Assembly: GCA_045612065.1 (NCBI GenBank)
Contig: JAZKYH010000003.1
Coordinates: forward strand, 1 to 64,000
Direction of reading: 5' to 3'
Length of the DNA stretch: 64,000 bases
Source: UBA1189 sp045612065
GTDB lineage: Bacteria; Bacteroidota; Bacteroidia; Bacteroidales; Bacteroidaceae
The position numbers were made by a program, and so were the translations under genes. The notes beneath the pieces were generated by a model. That model was not told the DNA's origin. It did not search any database and was given only the letters and a program-made list of their open reading frames with translations. Shown here piece after piece: positions 38,692-48,125 of the stretch (position 1 is its first letter; every line of letters begins with the position of its first letter).

Positions 38692-40626
38692 ATGATAAGT
38701 ATCGAGAATCTGAAGGTGGAGTTTGGCGCTACGCCATTGTTTGAAGGAGTCAGTTACATCATCAATCCCAAAGACCGTATAGCCCTTGTGGGCAAGAATG
38801 GTGCGGGCAAGAGCACCATGCTTAAGATATTGGCAGGGCTACAACAGCCTACCGATGGCACGGTGAGCATGCCCAAGGGCATCTCGGTGTGTTACTTGCC
38901 GCAGGTGATGAAACTGGCCGACTCACGCACCGTGCGTGAGGAAACCGAACTGGCCTTTGCTCACATCAGCGAACAGAAGGCTTTGTTGGATCGCCTGGCC
39001 AATGAGATGGCCGAGCGCACCGACTATGAGAGCGAGGAGTATCACGAACTTATCGACCGCTTCACTCACGAGAACGAGCGCTTCCAAATCATTGGTGGAG
39101 CCAACTATCATGCCGAGATGGAGCAGACGCTCTGTGGCTTGGGTTTCAGTCGCGAAGACTTTGACCGCCCCACATCGGAGTTCTCGGGCGGTTGGCGCAT
39201 GCGTATTGAGTTGGCCAAGTTACTGCTTCAGCACCCTGACGTATTGCTCCTCGACGAGCCCACCAACCACCTCGATATTGAGAGTATACAGTGGCTCGAG
39301 GACTTCTTGGCCCGCAATGGTAAGGCCGTAGTGCTTGTGAGTCACGACCGCGCCTTCATCAATAATGTCACCAACCGCACCATTGAGATTACTTGTGGCA
39401 CCATACACGACTACAAGGTGAAGTATGACGAGTATGTGGTGTTGCGTCGCGAGCGTCGCGAGCAGCAGTTGCGTGCCTATGAGAACCAGCAAAAGGAGAT
39501 TGCCGACATCACCGACTTCATTGAGCGTTTCCGCTACAAGCCTACCAAGGCCATACAGGTGCAGAGCCGCATCAAGCAGTTGGAGAAGATGGTACCCGTG
39601 GTCATCGACGAGGAGGACCGCAGCACGTTGCGCCTCAAGTTCCGCCCGGCACAGCGTAGCGGCAACTATCCCGTGATATGCGATGGGGTGGGTAAGACCT
39701 ACAACCGTCCCATCTTTCAGGATGCCACACTCACCATTCATCGTGGCGAGAAGGTGGCCTTCGTGGGTAAGAATGGCGAGGGTAAGACCACACTCGTCAA
39801 GTGCATCATGGGTGAGATTCCCTTCGATGGCAAACTCACTATCGGTCACAACGTGGAGATTGGCTACTTTGCACAGAACCAAGCCCAGTTGCTCGATGAG
39901 AACCTCACCGTATTTGACACTATCGACCGCGTGGCTGTGGGCGACATACGTCTCAAGATACGCGATATCCTCGGAGCCTTCATGTTTGGTGGCGAGGCCT
40001 CGGACAAGAAGGTCAAGGTGCTCTCGGGTGGTGAGCGCAGCCGCTTGGCTATGATCAAACTCCTGCTCGAGTCGGTCAACCTGCTCATTCTTGACGAGCC
40101 CACCAACCACCTCGACATGCGCTCGAAGGATGTGCTGAAGGAGGCCATCCGCGAGTTTGACGGCACGGTCATCATCGTGAGCCACGACCGCGAATTCCTC
40201 GACGGCCTCGTGACCAAGGTGTATGAGTTTGGTGGTGGCAAGGTGAAGGAGCACTTGGGTGGCATCTACGATTTCTTGCAGAGCAAGCGTATTGACAACT
40301 TGGATAGTTTGGGCGCAAAGCCTCAGAGCCTATCCAGTGCGCCTACGGTTGCAACAAATGAGCCCAAGGCCGCTTCTACGGGGGCAGCCGACTATGCTGC
40401 CCGCAAGGAGCAAGCCAAGCAGCAACGCAAGTTGCAGAAGCGTGTCGAGGAGTGCGAGAAGCGCGTGGCACGGATTGAGGCCGAGCTCAAGGAGCTGGAA
40501 GAGTGGATGGCTACGCCCACGGGTGCGGCCAATCAAGCCCTCTTCGAACAGTATGGCAAACTCAAGGAGACGCTTGCTCTGGCCGAGGCCGAGTGGGAAG
40601 AGGCTATGATGGCACTTGAGGAATAA
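38692..40626 (+). CDS. ABC-F family ATPase
   Basis: A 644-residue soluble protein with two ABC cassettes and no membrane segments, the ABC-F type that acts on ribosomes. Cassette 1 has Walker A VGKNGAGKST, signature FSGGWRMRI and Walker B LLLDEPTNHLD. An interdomain linker with the family-typical IQVQSRIKQLEKM precedes cassette 2 (VGKNGEGKTT, LSGGERSRLAM, LILDEPTNHLD). A C-terminal Ala/Lys/Glu coiled coil (residues about 560-640, KQQRKLQKRVEECEKRVARI) resembles the DNA/RNA-binding tail of Uup. Housekeeping translation factor is more likely than antibiotic resistance. Confidence 0.92.
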   Translation: MISIENLKVEFGATPLFEGVSYIINPKDRIALVGKNGAGKSTMLKILAGLQQPTDGTVSMPKGISVCYLPQVMKLADSRTVREETELAFAHISEQKALLDRLANEMAERTDYESEEYHELIDRFTHENERFQIIGGANYHAEMEQTLCGLGFSREDFDRPTSEFSGGWRMRIELAKLLLQHPDVLLLDEPTNHLDIESIQWLEDFLARNGKAVVLVSHDRAFINNVTNRTIEITCGTIHDYKVKYDEYVVLRRERREQQLRAYENQQKEIADITDFIERFRYKPTKAIQVQSRIKQLEKMVPVVIDEEDRSTLRLKFRPAQRSGNYPVICDGVGKTYNRPIFQDATLTIHRGEKVAFVGKNGEGKTTLVKCIMGEIPFDGKLTIGHNVEIGYFAQNQAQLLDENLTVFDTIDRVAVGDIRLKIRDILGAFMFGGEASDKKVKVLSGGERSRLAMIKLLLESVNLLILDEPTNHLDMRSKDVLKEAIREFDGTVIIVSHDREFLDGLVTKVYEFGGGKVKEHLGGIYDFLQSKRIDNLDSLGAKPQSLSSAPTVATNEPKAASTGAADYAARKEQAKQQRKLQKRVEECEKRVARIEAELKELEEWMATPTGAANQALFEQYGKLKETLALAEAEWEEAMMALEE

Positions 40627-40672
40627 GTAACAATTAACAATACAGATAAAACAATATAAATCGTTATAAAAT

Positions 40673-41044
40673 ATGCACGGAATTGGTACAATTTTGTTAC
40701 TCATCGTATCGAATATCTTCATGACATTCGCATGGTATGGGCACTTGAAACTACAGCAGATGAAGGTCGTGTCAGACAGCACGCCACTCTACATCATCAT
40801 CCTTATCAGTTGGTTCTTGGCGCTCTTCGAGTATGCCTGTCAGGTGCCGGCAAACCGCATGGGATTCATTGGCAATGGCGGAGCCTTCACATTGATGCAA
40901 CTCAAAGTTATTCAGGAGGTAATCTCTATTGCCATTTTCACGGTCTTCACTATCGTCCTCTTCAAGGGCGAGGCATTGCAGTGGAATCACTTTGTGGCCT
41001 TCGGCTGTCTCATCGCGGCTGTATTCTTCGTCTTTTTGAAGTGA
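40673..41044 (+). CDS. DUF486 (DMT-like) membrane protein
   Basis: A 123-residue protein with four hydrophobic helices. Family marks are the start GTILLLIVSNIFMTFAWYGH, the middle LISWFLALFEYACQVPANRMG and QLKVIQEVISIAIFTVFT. DUF486 belongs to the drug/metabolite transporter superfamily and probably works as a dimer; the substrate is unknown. It lies 46 bp after the ABC-F gene. Confidence 0.88.
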   Translation: MHGIGTILLLIVSNIFMTFAWYGHLKLQQMKVVSDSTPLYIIILISWFLALFEYACQVPANRMGFIGNGGAFTLMQLKVIQEVISIAIFTVFTIVLFKGEALQWNHFVAFGCLIAAVFFVFLK

Positions 41045-41117
41045 TACATTGTTTGTTAATTTGTGTGTAACGGAGCAAAATAATCTGTCATAGGCCATAA
41101 GTTCGAAAAAAAATCAT

Positions 41118-41125
41118 TACCTTTG
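41118..41125 (+). promoter_or_regulatory. -7 element before the SPOR lipoprotein gene
   Basis: TACCTTTG is a perfect match. The predicted start near 41132 gives a leader of about 39 nt to the ATG at 41171. An earlier in-frame ATG at 41147 adds eight residues (MINLTYLN) before the signal peptide and is less likely. Confidence 0.5.
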
Positions 41126-41170
41126 CAGATATTTTAACGAATACAAATGATTAATTTAACTTATTTGAAT

Positions 41171-41653
41171 ATGAAGAAAAGTGTTTTGTTCGGATTGTTG
41201 AGCGTATTGGTGATGCTCACTTCTTGTAAGTCTAAGGAGAGTGCCTACAAACAAGCATACGAGAAGGCTAAGGATCAAGAGATAACCCAAGTGCAAGTGA
41301 ATGCTCCCATGGAAGTGACTCCCGTTGAGGCTGCTCCCGTCGAGGTAGACTACGATGCTGCTCCCGTTCGTCAGGAGCAAGTAGCAGCAGTGTCTGTTAG
41401 TGGTGAGTTGAAGGAGTATAGTGTAGTTTGTGGTAGCTTCTCATTGCAGGCTAATGCGCAGAATCTCAAAGAGTATCTTTTGGGTGAGGGCTATAAGGCT
41501 GGTATCGTGAAGAATGTAGAGAAGAACATGTTCCGTGTGATTATCGGTTCATATGATACTAAGGTTGAGGCTGCAAAGGCACGTGAGGCATTCAAGGTGA
41601 AGTATCCCAGCCGTGCAGACTTCCAAGGCTCGTGGATCCTTTATAACAAGTAA
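41171..41653 (+). CDS. SPOR-domain lipoprotein
   Basis: A 160-residue lipoprotein (MKKSVLFGLLSVLVMLTSC, lipobox LTSC). A Pro/Val/Glu-rich linker (PMEVTPVEAAPVEVDYDAAP) leads to a C-terminal SPOR domain (EYSVVCGSFSLQANAQNLKE through RVIIGSYDTKVEAAKAREAF). SPOR domains bind denuded septal peptidoglycan, so a septal periplasmic role is likely. It has its own promoter and a strong terminator. Confidence 0.88.
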   Translation: MKKSVLFGLLSVLVMLTSCKSKESAYKQAYEKAKDQEITQVQVNAPMEVTPVEAAPVEVDYDAAPVRQEQVAAVSVSGELKEYSVVCGSFSLQANAQNLKEYLLGEGYKAGIVKNVEKNMFRVIIGSYDTKVEAAKAREAFKVKYPSRADFQGSWILYNK

Positions 41654-41677
41654 ACTCCAAAAAAACGATAGAAAAAG

Positions 41678-41710
41678 AAGGGTGGCCTCATTTGGTCGCC
41701 CTTTGTTTTG
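41678..41710 (+). terminator. Intrinsic terminator after the SPOR gene
   Basis: AAGGGTGGCC (41678-41687) pairs with GGTCGCCCTT (41694-41703), including two G-U pairs, loop TCATTT, followed by TGTTTTGATTTTTT. Confidence 0.8.
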
Positions 41711-41826
41711 ATTTTTTAGCATCTATTGTCATATAACTTTTGTATCTTTGAGATAATTCTCCAAGATACTTTTACTCGCTGTGAAAAATATTGAAGCAAG
41801 TTTCATGTTACTTGCTCGCTTATTTG

Positions 41827-41834
41827 TATCTTTG
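41827..41834 (+). promoter_or_regulatory. -7 element that suggests a leaderless ruvX mRNA
   Basis: TATCTTTG ends only 7 nt before the ruvX ATG, so transcription should start at about 41841-41842, the first base of the start codon. A TTTC at 41801-41804 is a possible -33 element (22-bp spacing). Another TATCTTTG lies at 41743-41750. Confidence 0.5.
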
Positions 41835-41841
41835 CAAACGT

Positions 41842-42264
41842 ATGGCTCGAATACTTGCGATTGACTACGGAAAAAAACGTACAGGGTTGGCTGTAACCGA
41901 TGTGTTGCAAATCATTGCTAATGGTTTGACTACGGTGCCTACTCATATATTGATGGACTTTATCCTCGACTATGTGAAGCGTGAACCCGTGGAACGTATT
42001 GTAATTGGATTGCCCAAGCAGATGAACAATGAGCTTTCGGAGAATATGGCGCGTATCACTCCCTTCGTTAATCGACTGCGTAAGGTGTTACCTGGCATCC
42101 CTGTAGAATATGTCGACGAGCGCTTCACCTCCGTATTGGCCCATCAGGCCATGCTCGATGGTGGACTGAAGAAGAAGGACCGTCAGCGTAAGGAACTCGT
42201 GGACGAAATCAGTGCCACCATCATCCTACAGAGTTATATGGATAGTCGCAAATTTAGAGTTTAG
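41842..42264 (+). CDS. ruvX: Holliday junction resolvase-like protein RuvX/YqgF
   Basis: A 140-residue RNase H-fold nuclease family protein, in bacteria required for 16S rRNA 5'-end processing and proposed to act on Holliday junctions. Marks are ARILAIDYGKKRTGLAVTD (catalytic Asp8), IVIGLPKQMN, VEYVDERFTS and the final KELVDEISATIILQSYM with the last catalytic Asp. ATG 41842 is chosen because residues upstream (frame open to 41791) do not belong to the family and contain the promoter. It lies 60 bp before def. Confidence 0.92.
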   Translation: MARILAIDYGKKRTGLAVTDVLQIIANGLTTVPTHILMDFILDYVKREPVERIVIGLPKQMNNELSENMARITPFVNRLRKVLPGIPVEYVDERFTSVLAHQAMLDGGLKKKDRQRKELVDEISATIILQSYMDSRKFRV

Positions 42265-42324
42265 AATCCTGTAGAAACTCAATCTTCAGATAGAAAATAG
42301 TAAGTTGTTAAATAGTAAATTATA

Positions 42325-42882
42325 ATGATACTTCCCATTTATACCTACGGACAACCCGTATTGAGAAAAGAAGCCGAGGATATTGCTCCTGACTATCCCG
42401 AACTAAAAGAACTGGTGCAAAACATGTTTGAGACCAATGAACGTGCCGATGGAGTGGGCCTTGCAGCTCCGCAGATTGGTTTGCCCATTCGTGTGGTCAT
42501 TGTAGATTTTACACCTTTGGCTGAGGATATGCCCGAGTATGCCGATTTCAAGCGTGCTTATATCAATGGTTACATTGTAGAAGAGGAGGGCGAGACCATT
42601 CTTATGGATGAGGGCTGTCTCAGCTTGCCTGGCATTCACGAAAAGGTTCCTCGTGCTGAAAAGGTGCGCATACAGTATGTCGACGAGAACTTCGTGGAGC
42701 ACGATGAATGGGTCGAGGGTTTCTTGGCTCGCGTTATCCAGCACGAGTTCGACCACCTGGAGGGTAAAGTCTTCACCGACCGCATCTCTCCGCTTCGCCG
42801 TCAGATGAACAAGGCTAAGTTCAATGCTCTGCTCTCGGGTAAAGTACGTTGCGACTACAAGGTGAAGGTGGTGAAGAAGTAG
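42325..42882 (+). CDS. def: Peptide deformylase
   Basis: Removes the N-formyl group from nascent proteins. All three motifs are present: GVGLAAPQIG (motif 1), EGCLSLPG (motif 2 with the metal Cys) and QHEFDHLEG (motif 3 with HExxH-type metal ligands and catalytic Glu). The 185-residue length is normal. It overlaps or nearly abuts the TPR gene that follows. Confidence 0.96.
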   Translation: MILPIYTYGQPVLRKEAEDIAPDYPELKELVQNMFETNERADGVGLAAPQIGLPIRVVIVDFTPLAEDMPEYADFKRAYINGYIVEEEGETILMDEGCLSLPGIHEKVPRAEKVRIQYVDENFVEHDEWVEGFLARVIQHEFDHLEGKVFTDRISPLRRQMNKAKFNALLSGKVRCDYKVKVVKK

Positions 42883-42914
42883 TTTTGTGTATAGAGCACA
42901 GAGTTGAGGATTTA

Positions 42915-44945
42915 GTGTTTAGGCGTAGGTTGCTTTTATGCTTGCTCCTTTGGGGTACGCTGCTATCCAAGGCACAAGTGAATACCGACCATATGATGCG
43001 GGTCGGGCGGAATGCGCTTTATTTTAGCGACTATGTGCTCTCTATTCAATATTTCAACCAAGTCGTCAATGCCAAGCCCTATTTGCACGAACCCTATTTT
43101 TTTCGTGGATTGGCAAAGTTCTATTTAGACGATTTTACGGGTGCCGAGGCCGACTGCACTGCAGCCATTCAGCGCAATCCCTTTGTAGTAGATTGCTATC
43201 AACTGCGCGGATTGGCTCGCGTTAACCAGGCCAAGTATGTCGAGGCTATTGGTGACTATCGCAATGCTTTGCATCATGCTCCCGATAATGAAGGTCTATG
43301 GCACAACCTTGCTCTCTGCTATGCCAACCTTAAAGATTACAAAGCAGCGGTAGGTGTACTCGACACTATTGTACGCATTATGCCAGGTTATGCTCCGGCG
43401 CTCAATATGCGAGCTCAGGTGCACATACAGCAAGAGGACACTCTGTCTGCATTGGCCGATCTTGAGGCCTCTCTCAAGATAAACAAATACGATTCCGAGG
43501 TATATGCCACTCGTGCACTCGTCTACCTACAGCAAGAACGTTACGAGGATGCTGAGTCCGATTTCACTTATGCTATCCATCTCAACCCTAAGAGCAACTA
43601 CTATATCAATCGTGCACTCACACGCTACTATCGTCAAGAGTTGCGTGGGGCCATGAGCGACTACGATTTGGCACTTGACCTTGACCCTAACAATGTGCTC
43701 GGACATTACAATCGAGGTTTGCTGCGTGCTCAAGTGGGTGATGACAATCGGGCTATCGAGGATTTTAATGTGGTCATAGGGTACGAACCCGACAATATGA
43801 TGGCTATCTTCAACCGTGCTTTGCTACTGATACAGACGGGCGACCTTGAAGGCGCAGAGATTGACCTTAACCGCGTACTCGAAGAGTATCCTAAATTCCT
43901 CTACGGCTATCAGTGCCGTGCTGATGTACGTCGCAAGTTGGGGAATCTCAAGGAGGCTGAGCAGGACGAACTTGTCGTGTTGCGTGCACAGATGGAAGAG
44001 CAGAACCGTTTGCTCGCTGGTAATGCGTACGTTGACAAAGACGAAAACGAAGATCGTGGGGAAGATGAAAACACTCGCAAGGAATCTGATAAGAATATCA
44101 AGAAATATCGTCGCCTTGTAGTGGCCGACGATGCCGTGAGTGATAATGAGTTCTCCTCAGCTTACCGTGGCAAGGTGCAGAACCGCAATGTATACGTATC
44201 TTTACAACCGCTTTTTGTTCTTACCTACTATAATCGGGAGAGTGAGGTGGGGCGTATCATCCACTACCATCGCTATTTGGAGAACATCAAACGTTCTGGA
44301 GAGTTGCCCCTTCCGTTGCTTGTCACTGCTTCGGAACAGGCACTCAATGAGGAACAGATTGCTTACCACTTCAAGGATATTGATACGCAAACAGCCAAGT
44401 TTACCTATGAGGACGAAGAGGCTATCCACTATTTCGCCCGTGGTATTGACTTTTACTTAGTTCAAGACCTTGATGCGGCAATCAATGACTTTACTCAAGC
44501 CATCATTGCTGATGGTACCCTATGGCTTTCGTACTATGCCCGTGCCGTGGTACGTAACAAACAGTTGGAAATGCTGCGTGCCGATGGAGAGAGTGGGGGA
44601 GAACAGATTCTTTCGTCACCCACCGACTTCATGGTCGATGCCCGTCTCAATGACTACCAACTCATCCTTGCCGACTTGAATAAGGCCATTGACCTCGCCC
44701 CTGACTTTGCCTACACCTATTATAATAGGGGTAACGTGCTATCGCACCTCAAGGACTATCGCGCAGCCATTGTAAGTTATAACGAGGCAATAGCTCTCGA
44801 ACCGAACTTGGCTGAAGCCTACTACAACCGTGGACTCACCTATATTTATCTTGGAGAAAATGCACGAGGTGTGGCCGACCTCAGCAAGGCTGGTGAGCTT
44901 GGGCTATACAGCGCTTATAACCTCATCAAACGCTTTGCGGAATAG
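42915..44945 (+). CDS. TPR-repeat periplasmic protein
   Basis: About 676 residues with a signal peptide (FRRRLLLCLLLWGTLLSKAQ) and at least twelve tetratricopeptide repeats in two blocks (about residues 30-370 and 515-670), for example YYNRGLTYIYLGENARGVAD. Between them is a charged linker (KDENEDRGEDENTRKESDKN) and a region of unknown fold. The start is uncertain: no ATG precedes the signal peptide at a sensible distance, so I chose GTG 42915; the frame is open back to an ATG at 42849 inside def. Probably an assembly scaffold; no specific function can be assigned. Confidence 0.75.
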   Translation: MFRRRLLLCLLLWGTLLSKAQVNTDHMMRVGRNALYFSDYVLSIQYFNQVVNAKPYLHEPYFFRGLAKFYLDDFTGAEADCTAAIQRNPFVVDCYQLRGLARVNQAKYVEAIGDYRNALHHAPDNEGLWHNLALCYANLKDYKAAVGVLDTIVRIMPGYAPALNMRAQVHIQQEDTLSALADLEASLKINKYDSEVYATRALVYLQQERYEDAESDFTYAIHLNPKSNYYINRALTRYYRQELRGAMSDYDLALDLDPNNVLGHYNRGLLRAQVGDDNRAIEDFNVVIGYEPDNMMAIFNRALLLIQTGDLEGAEIDLNRVLEEYPKFLYGYQCRADVRRKLGNLKEAEQDELVVLRAQMEEQNRLLAGNAYVDKDENEDRGEDENTRKESDKNIKKYRRLVVADDAVSDNEFSSAYRGKVQNRNVYVSLQPLFVLTYYNRESEVGRIIHYHRYLENIKRSGELPLPLLVTASEQALNEEQIAYHFKDIDTQTAKFTYEDEEAIHYFARGIDFYLVQDLDAAINDFTQAIIADGTLWLSYYARAVVRNKQLEMLRADGESGGEQILSSPTDFMVDARLNDYQLILADLNKAIDLAPDFAYTYYNRGNVLSHLKDYRAAIVSYNEAIALEPNLAEAYYNRGLTYIYLGENARGVADLSKAGELGLYSAYNLIKRFAE

Positions 44946-44992
44946 TTGTTCGTCTCATTATTTGTTCCATTTATCCCTTTTTTTTATATATT

Positions 44993-45024
44993 TTTGCATT
45001 TTCGGTGAATTAGACCTACATTTG
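44993..45024 (+). promoter_or_regulatory. Consensus promoter of the acyl-CoA ligase gene
   Basis: TTTG (44993-44996), exactly 20 bp, TACATTTG (45017-45024): perfect matches to both Bacteroides promoter elements. Start near 45031; leader about 52 nt. Confidence 0.75.
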
Positions 45025-45082
45025 CAGCCGATAAACCTACGAGGGGTGGCATATGGTTGTCCCCTTGCATAAAAACTTTTTT

Positions 45083-46984
45083 ATGAAAAAAACATTAGTA
45101 GATTTGTTTGAGGAATCAGTTCGCAAGTATCCGAACAACACCTTCCTCTTGGAAAAAACTGACAAAGTATTTGAGCCTACTACCTATATACAGGTAAAGG
45201 AGATGGTATATCAGCTTGGTGCTGGTCTCCAGGCCCTCGGTGTGAAGAAGGGCGACAACATGGCACTCCTTAGCGAGGGTCGTAACATGTGGGTTATCGG
45301 CGAGCTCGCTATGTTCTATGCCGGTGCTGCCAACGTACCCCTGTCAATCAAGCTTGAGGAGAGTAATGACCTTATGTTCCGTCTCCTCCACGGTGATGTT
45401 AAGTACATCATGGTATCGGGCACCCAGCTCAAGAAGGTGCGCCTTATCAAGGACAAGCTCCCTGCAGTGGAGAAAATCATCGTATTCGATGCTCAAGACA
45501 AGTATGAGGATCGTGAGATTGCTCTCTCTGAAGTACAGCAAATGGGTGACGAGTGGCTCAAGACCCACACCATGGAGGAGTTCCTCGCTGTAGGTCAGTC
45601 ATTGCAGAACGATGATATCGCCACCATCACCTATACCAGCGGTACCACTGCCGACCCCAAGGGCGTAGTGCTCACACACCGCAACTATACCTCTAATGTG
45701 GAGCAGGCACGCACACTCGTCAACATCGATGAGACTTGGCGTACACTCATCATCTTGCCTCTCGACCACTGCTTTGCTCACGTGGTAGGTTTCTACATCA
45801 TGATGGCTTGTGGTGCTACCGCTGCTACCGTACAGGTGGGCCGTACAGGTGCCGAGACTTTGCGTAATATTCCTATCAATATCAAGGAGGTGAAGCCTCA
45901 CTTCATCCTCAGTGTGCCCTCATTGGCCAAGACCTTCAAGAAGAATATCGAAAGTAACATCAAGAAGAAAGGTGCTATGACCGAGCGCCTCTTCAATTGG
46001 GGTATGGCCATCAACCAGTGCTACTATGGCGATAGCAACCTCGACCCCAAGGGTATCCGTGCCTTGCTCAAGCCTCTGGTAAACCTCTTCGATAAGGTTG
46101 TCTTCTCTAAGGTGCGTGAGGGCTTCGGTGGCGAAATCCGCTTCTTCATTGGTGGTGGTGCCCTGCTCGACAAGGACTTGCAGAAGTTCTACATCGGTGT
46201 GCGTATGCCTATGTTCCAGGGTTATGGCTTGTCTGAAGCTACTCCCGTCATTTCGTCTAATGGTCCCGACCTCTATCGCTTCGGTTCGAGCGGTAAGCTT
46301 GTGAAGCCCATCGAGGTGAAGATTTGCGATGCTGATGGCAAGGAGCTTCCTGTAGGAGAGCTCGGTGAGATCGTGGTTCGTGGTGAAAACGTGATGAAGG
46401 GCTACTGGAAGAATCCCGAATCTACTGCCGACACCGTACGTGACGGTTGGCTCTACACCGGTGACCTCGGTTACATGTCTGAGGAGAACCTCCTCTACGT
46501 GAAGGGTCGTTTCAAGAGCTTGCTCATCTCAAGCGATGGTGAGAAGTATAGCCCCGAGGGCATCGAGGAGGCATTTGTTGAGCACCTGCCTACTGTAGAT
46601 CAGGTAATCCTCTATAACAACCAGTCACCATATACCATTGCACTTCTCGTGCCCAATAAGGATAACATCCGTACTCGTCTCAAGGAGCAGGGTCTCGACC
46701 TCACTACTGAGGAGGGTCGCAAGGCAGGTGTGCAGCTTATTGATGCTGACATCGCTCGCTTCAAGAAGGGTGGTGACCTTGCTGAGCTCTTCCCCGATCG
46801 TTGGTTGCCCAGTACCTTTGCTGTATTGCCCGAGGCATTCACTGAACAGAATGGTATGATGAACAGCACCATGAAGATTGTACGTGGTAAGATTGAGAAG
46901 GCTTATGCCGACCGTATCGAGAGTCTCTACACACCCGAAGGCAAGAGTTGTCTCAATGAGAAGAATCTCGAGTCATTGGCGTAA
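45083..46984 (+). CDS. Long-chain fatty acid-CoA ligase (AMP-binding)
   Basis: A 633-residue adenylate-forming enzyme activating fatty acids as acyl-AMP and then acyl-CoA. Core motifs: TYTSGTTADPKGVVLTHRNY region (A3), YGLSEATPVIS (A5), GWLYTGDLGY (A7) and GRFKSLLISSDGEKYSPEGIE (A8 and hinge). It is of the FadD15/FAA1-like long type. ATG 45083 (MKKTLVDLFEESV) is chosen over an ATG at 45053. It has its own consensus promoter and a strong bidirectional terminator. Confidence 0.92.
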   Translation: MKKTLVDLFEESVRKYPNNTFLLEKTDKVFEPTTYIQVKEMVYQLGAGLQALGVKKGDNMALLSEGRNMWVIGELAMFYAGAANVPLSIKLEESNDLMFRLLHGDVKYIMVSGTQLKKVRLIKDKLPAVEKIIVFDAQDKYEDREIALSEVQQMGDEWLKTHTMEEFLAVGQSLQNDDIATITYTSGTTADPKGVVLTHRNYTSNVEQARTLVNIDETWRTLIILPLDHCFAHVVGFYIMMACGATAATVQVGRTGAETLRNIPINIKEVKPHFILSVPSLAKTFKKNIESNIKKKGAMTERLFNWGMAINQCYYGDSNLDPKGIRALLKPLVNLFDKVVFSKVREGFGGEIRFFIGGGALLDKDLQKFYIGVRMPMFQGYGLSEATPVISSNGPDLYRFGSSGKLVKPIEVKICDADGKELPVGELGEIVVRGENVMKGYWKNPESTADTVRDGWLYTGDLGYMSEENLLYVKGRFKSLLISSDGEKYSPEGIEEAFVEHLPTVDQVILYNNQSPYTIALLVPNKDNIRTRLKEQGLDLTTEEGRKAGVQLIDADIARFKKGGDLAELFPDRWLPSTFAVLPEAFTEQNGMMNSTMKIVRGKIEKAYADRIESLYTPEGKSCLNEKNLESLA

Positions 46985-47042
46985 ATAGAGTATCACGCAG
47001 AGGAGGATGGCGTATGTGACGCCCCTTCTCCTTATTGAAAAA

Positions 47043-47083
47043 GATTTAGGGCGTACCTTTAAGGTACGCCCTAAATCCTTTTT
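47043..47083. terminator. Bidirectional terminator after the acyl-CoA ligase gene
   Basis: A perfect 17-bp inverted repeat (GATTTAGGGCGTACCTT / AAGGTACGCCCTAAATC around one base) followed by CTTTTTT on the plus strand and by CTTTTTC on the minus strand, between convergent genes. Confidence 0.85.
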
Positions 47084-47114
47084 TAGATAATATTGCAGTC
47101 TTTTGTTCGTGTCG

Positions 47115-48008
47115 TTAATAACGGTAGGTGACTCCGATACTCATTTGATGGAACGGCCAATCCATGATACCTGCTTTGTAGTACGTATTGACAGATAGGT
47201 GTTCAAACTGGTACGATAGCATCGCTTTTATTGTCATTGGGCAATCACCATCATGCTCCCATCCGACATAGCCTCCAAAGGTCGTGTTGAAGGTAAGTCG
47301 ATTGTGGTTCCACGATGCCTGTACGCCATACATGACTGCATCATTCTGTCTTCCTATATCTGTCTGCCAACAGAGAAAACCACCACTTGCTGAGATGCGT
47401 AGTTGGTTGTTTGTGTATGTGATGAAATTGCGTCCGACAGCAACGTCAAAGAAATATCCCGGAGCATCGTAGTATCGTGCTTTGGAATACGTGTTGCCTG
47501 ATGCCGTCTTCAGTGCTGCGCGTAAGGCGATATCCACGCCATGTAACCTTTGAGTAAACAGTTGTATGTCTGTGCTGATATACACATCGCCAGAGTCCCA
47601 TCCTTTAAGTTTACCTTCATAAGGAACCCGTCTGATTTCGTTCACTTCGCTGTTTGTGTAGTAATATTCGACTACGGGCATCCACAGCACAATATTGGCC
47701 CTGGGAGTGAACAGAGGAATAACACATTTTGCCGATAGACCAGCAGTGATATCTCCTCCCCACGTGGTCAATGTGCCAGAAAAGTAGTCAGCCGATAGGC
47801 TCAACATAATGTTGCCTGAGGTACGTCCGTCAAGCATGTCCGGTACTTGAAAGGCATTGGGACCAAAGTATGCTGGAGCAATCTTGGTTTTCGTGGATAG
47901 ATTGGATTGGATGATAGGCGTATTTGCCCATAGGTTGGGCAAATACGCTAATGTAAGGATTACAAGCAATCCCTTTCTGTATCCTCTTTTGTCTATCATA
48001 TCATACAA
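47115..48008 (-). CDS. Hypothetical outer membrane beta-barrel protein
   Basis: A 297-residue protein with a signal peptide (LLVILTLAYLPNLWANT) and alternating aromatic/polar beta strands (IVLWMPVVEYYYTNSE, VDIALRAALKTASGNTYSKA, RLTFNTTFGGYVGWEHDGD) ending in the aromatic residue expected of outer membrane barrels (IGVTYRY). No family I can name. ATG 48008 or 47999 could be the start. Confidence 0.7.
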   Translation of the reverse strand: MYDMIDKRGYRKGLLVILTLAYLPNLWANTPIIQSNLSTKTKIAPAYFGPNAFQVPDMLDGRTSGNIMLSLSADYFSGTLTTWGGDITAGLSAKCVIPLFTPRANIVLWMPVVEYYYTNSEVNEIRRVPYEGKLKGWDSGDVYISTDIQLFTQRLHGVDIALRAALKTASGNTYSKARYYDAPGYFFDVAVGRNFITYTNNQLRISASGGFLCWQTDIGRQNDAVMYGVQASWNHNRLTFNTTFGGYVGWEHDGDCPMTIKAMLSYQFEHLSVNTYYKAGIMDWPFHQMSIGVTYRY

Positions 48009-48125
48009 ATTTAGGCGGTAATATAGCTATTATCCAAAACTGAGTATGTCATTACCTGTAGCAGCGGCCTGAAGATTCCGCCGCGGATGACAACATGACT
48101 CACAAATCCCTGATTAGCTCATGGC

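Noticed and set aside
39220..40254. 344-codon minus-strand frame opposite the ABC-F gene
   Set aside because: Antisense shadow of a clearly conserved coding sequence.
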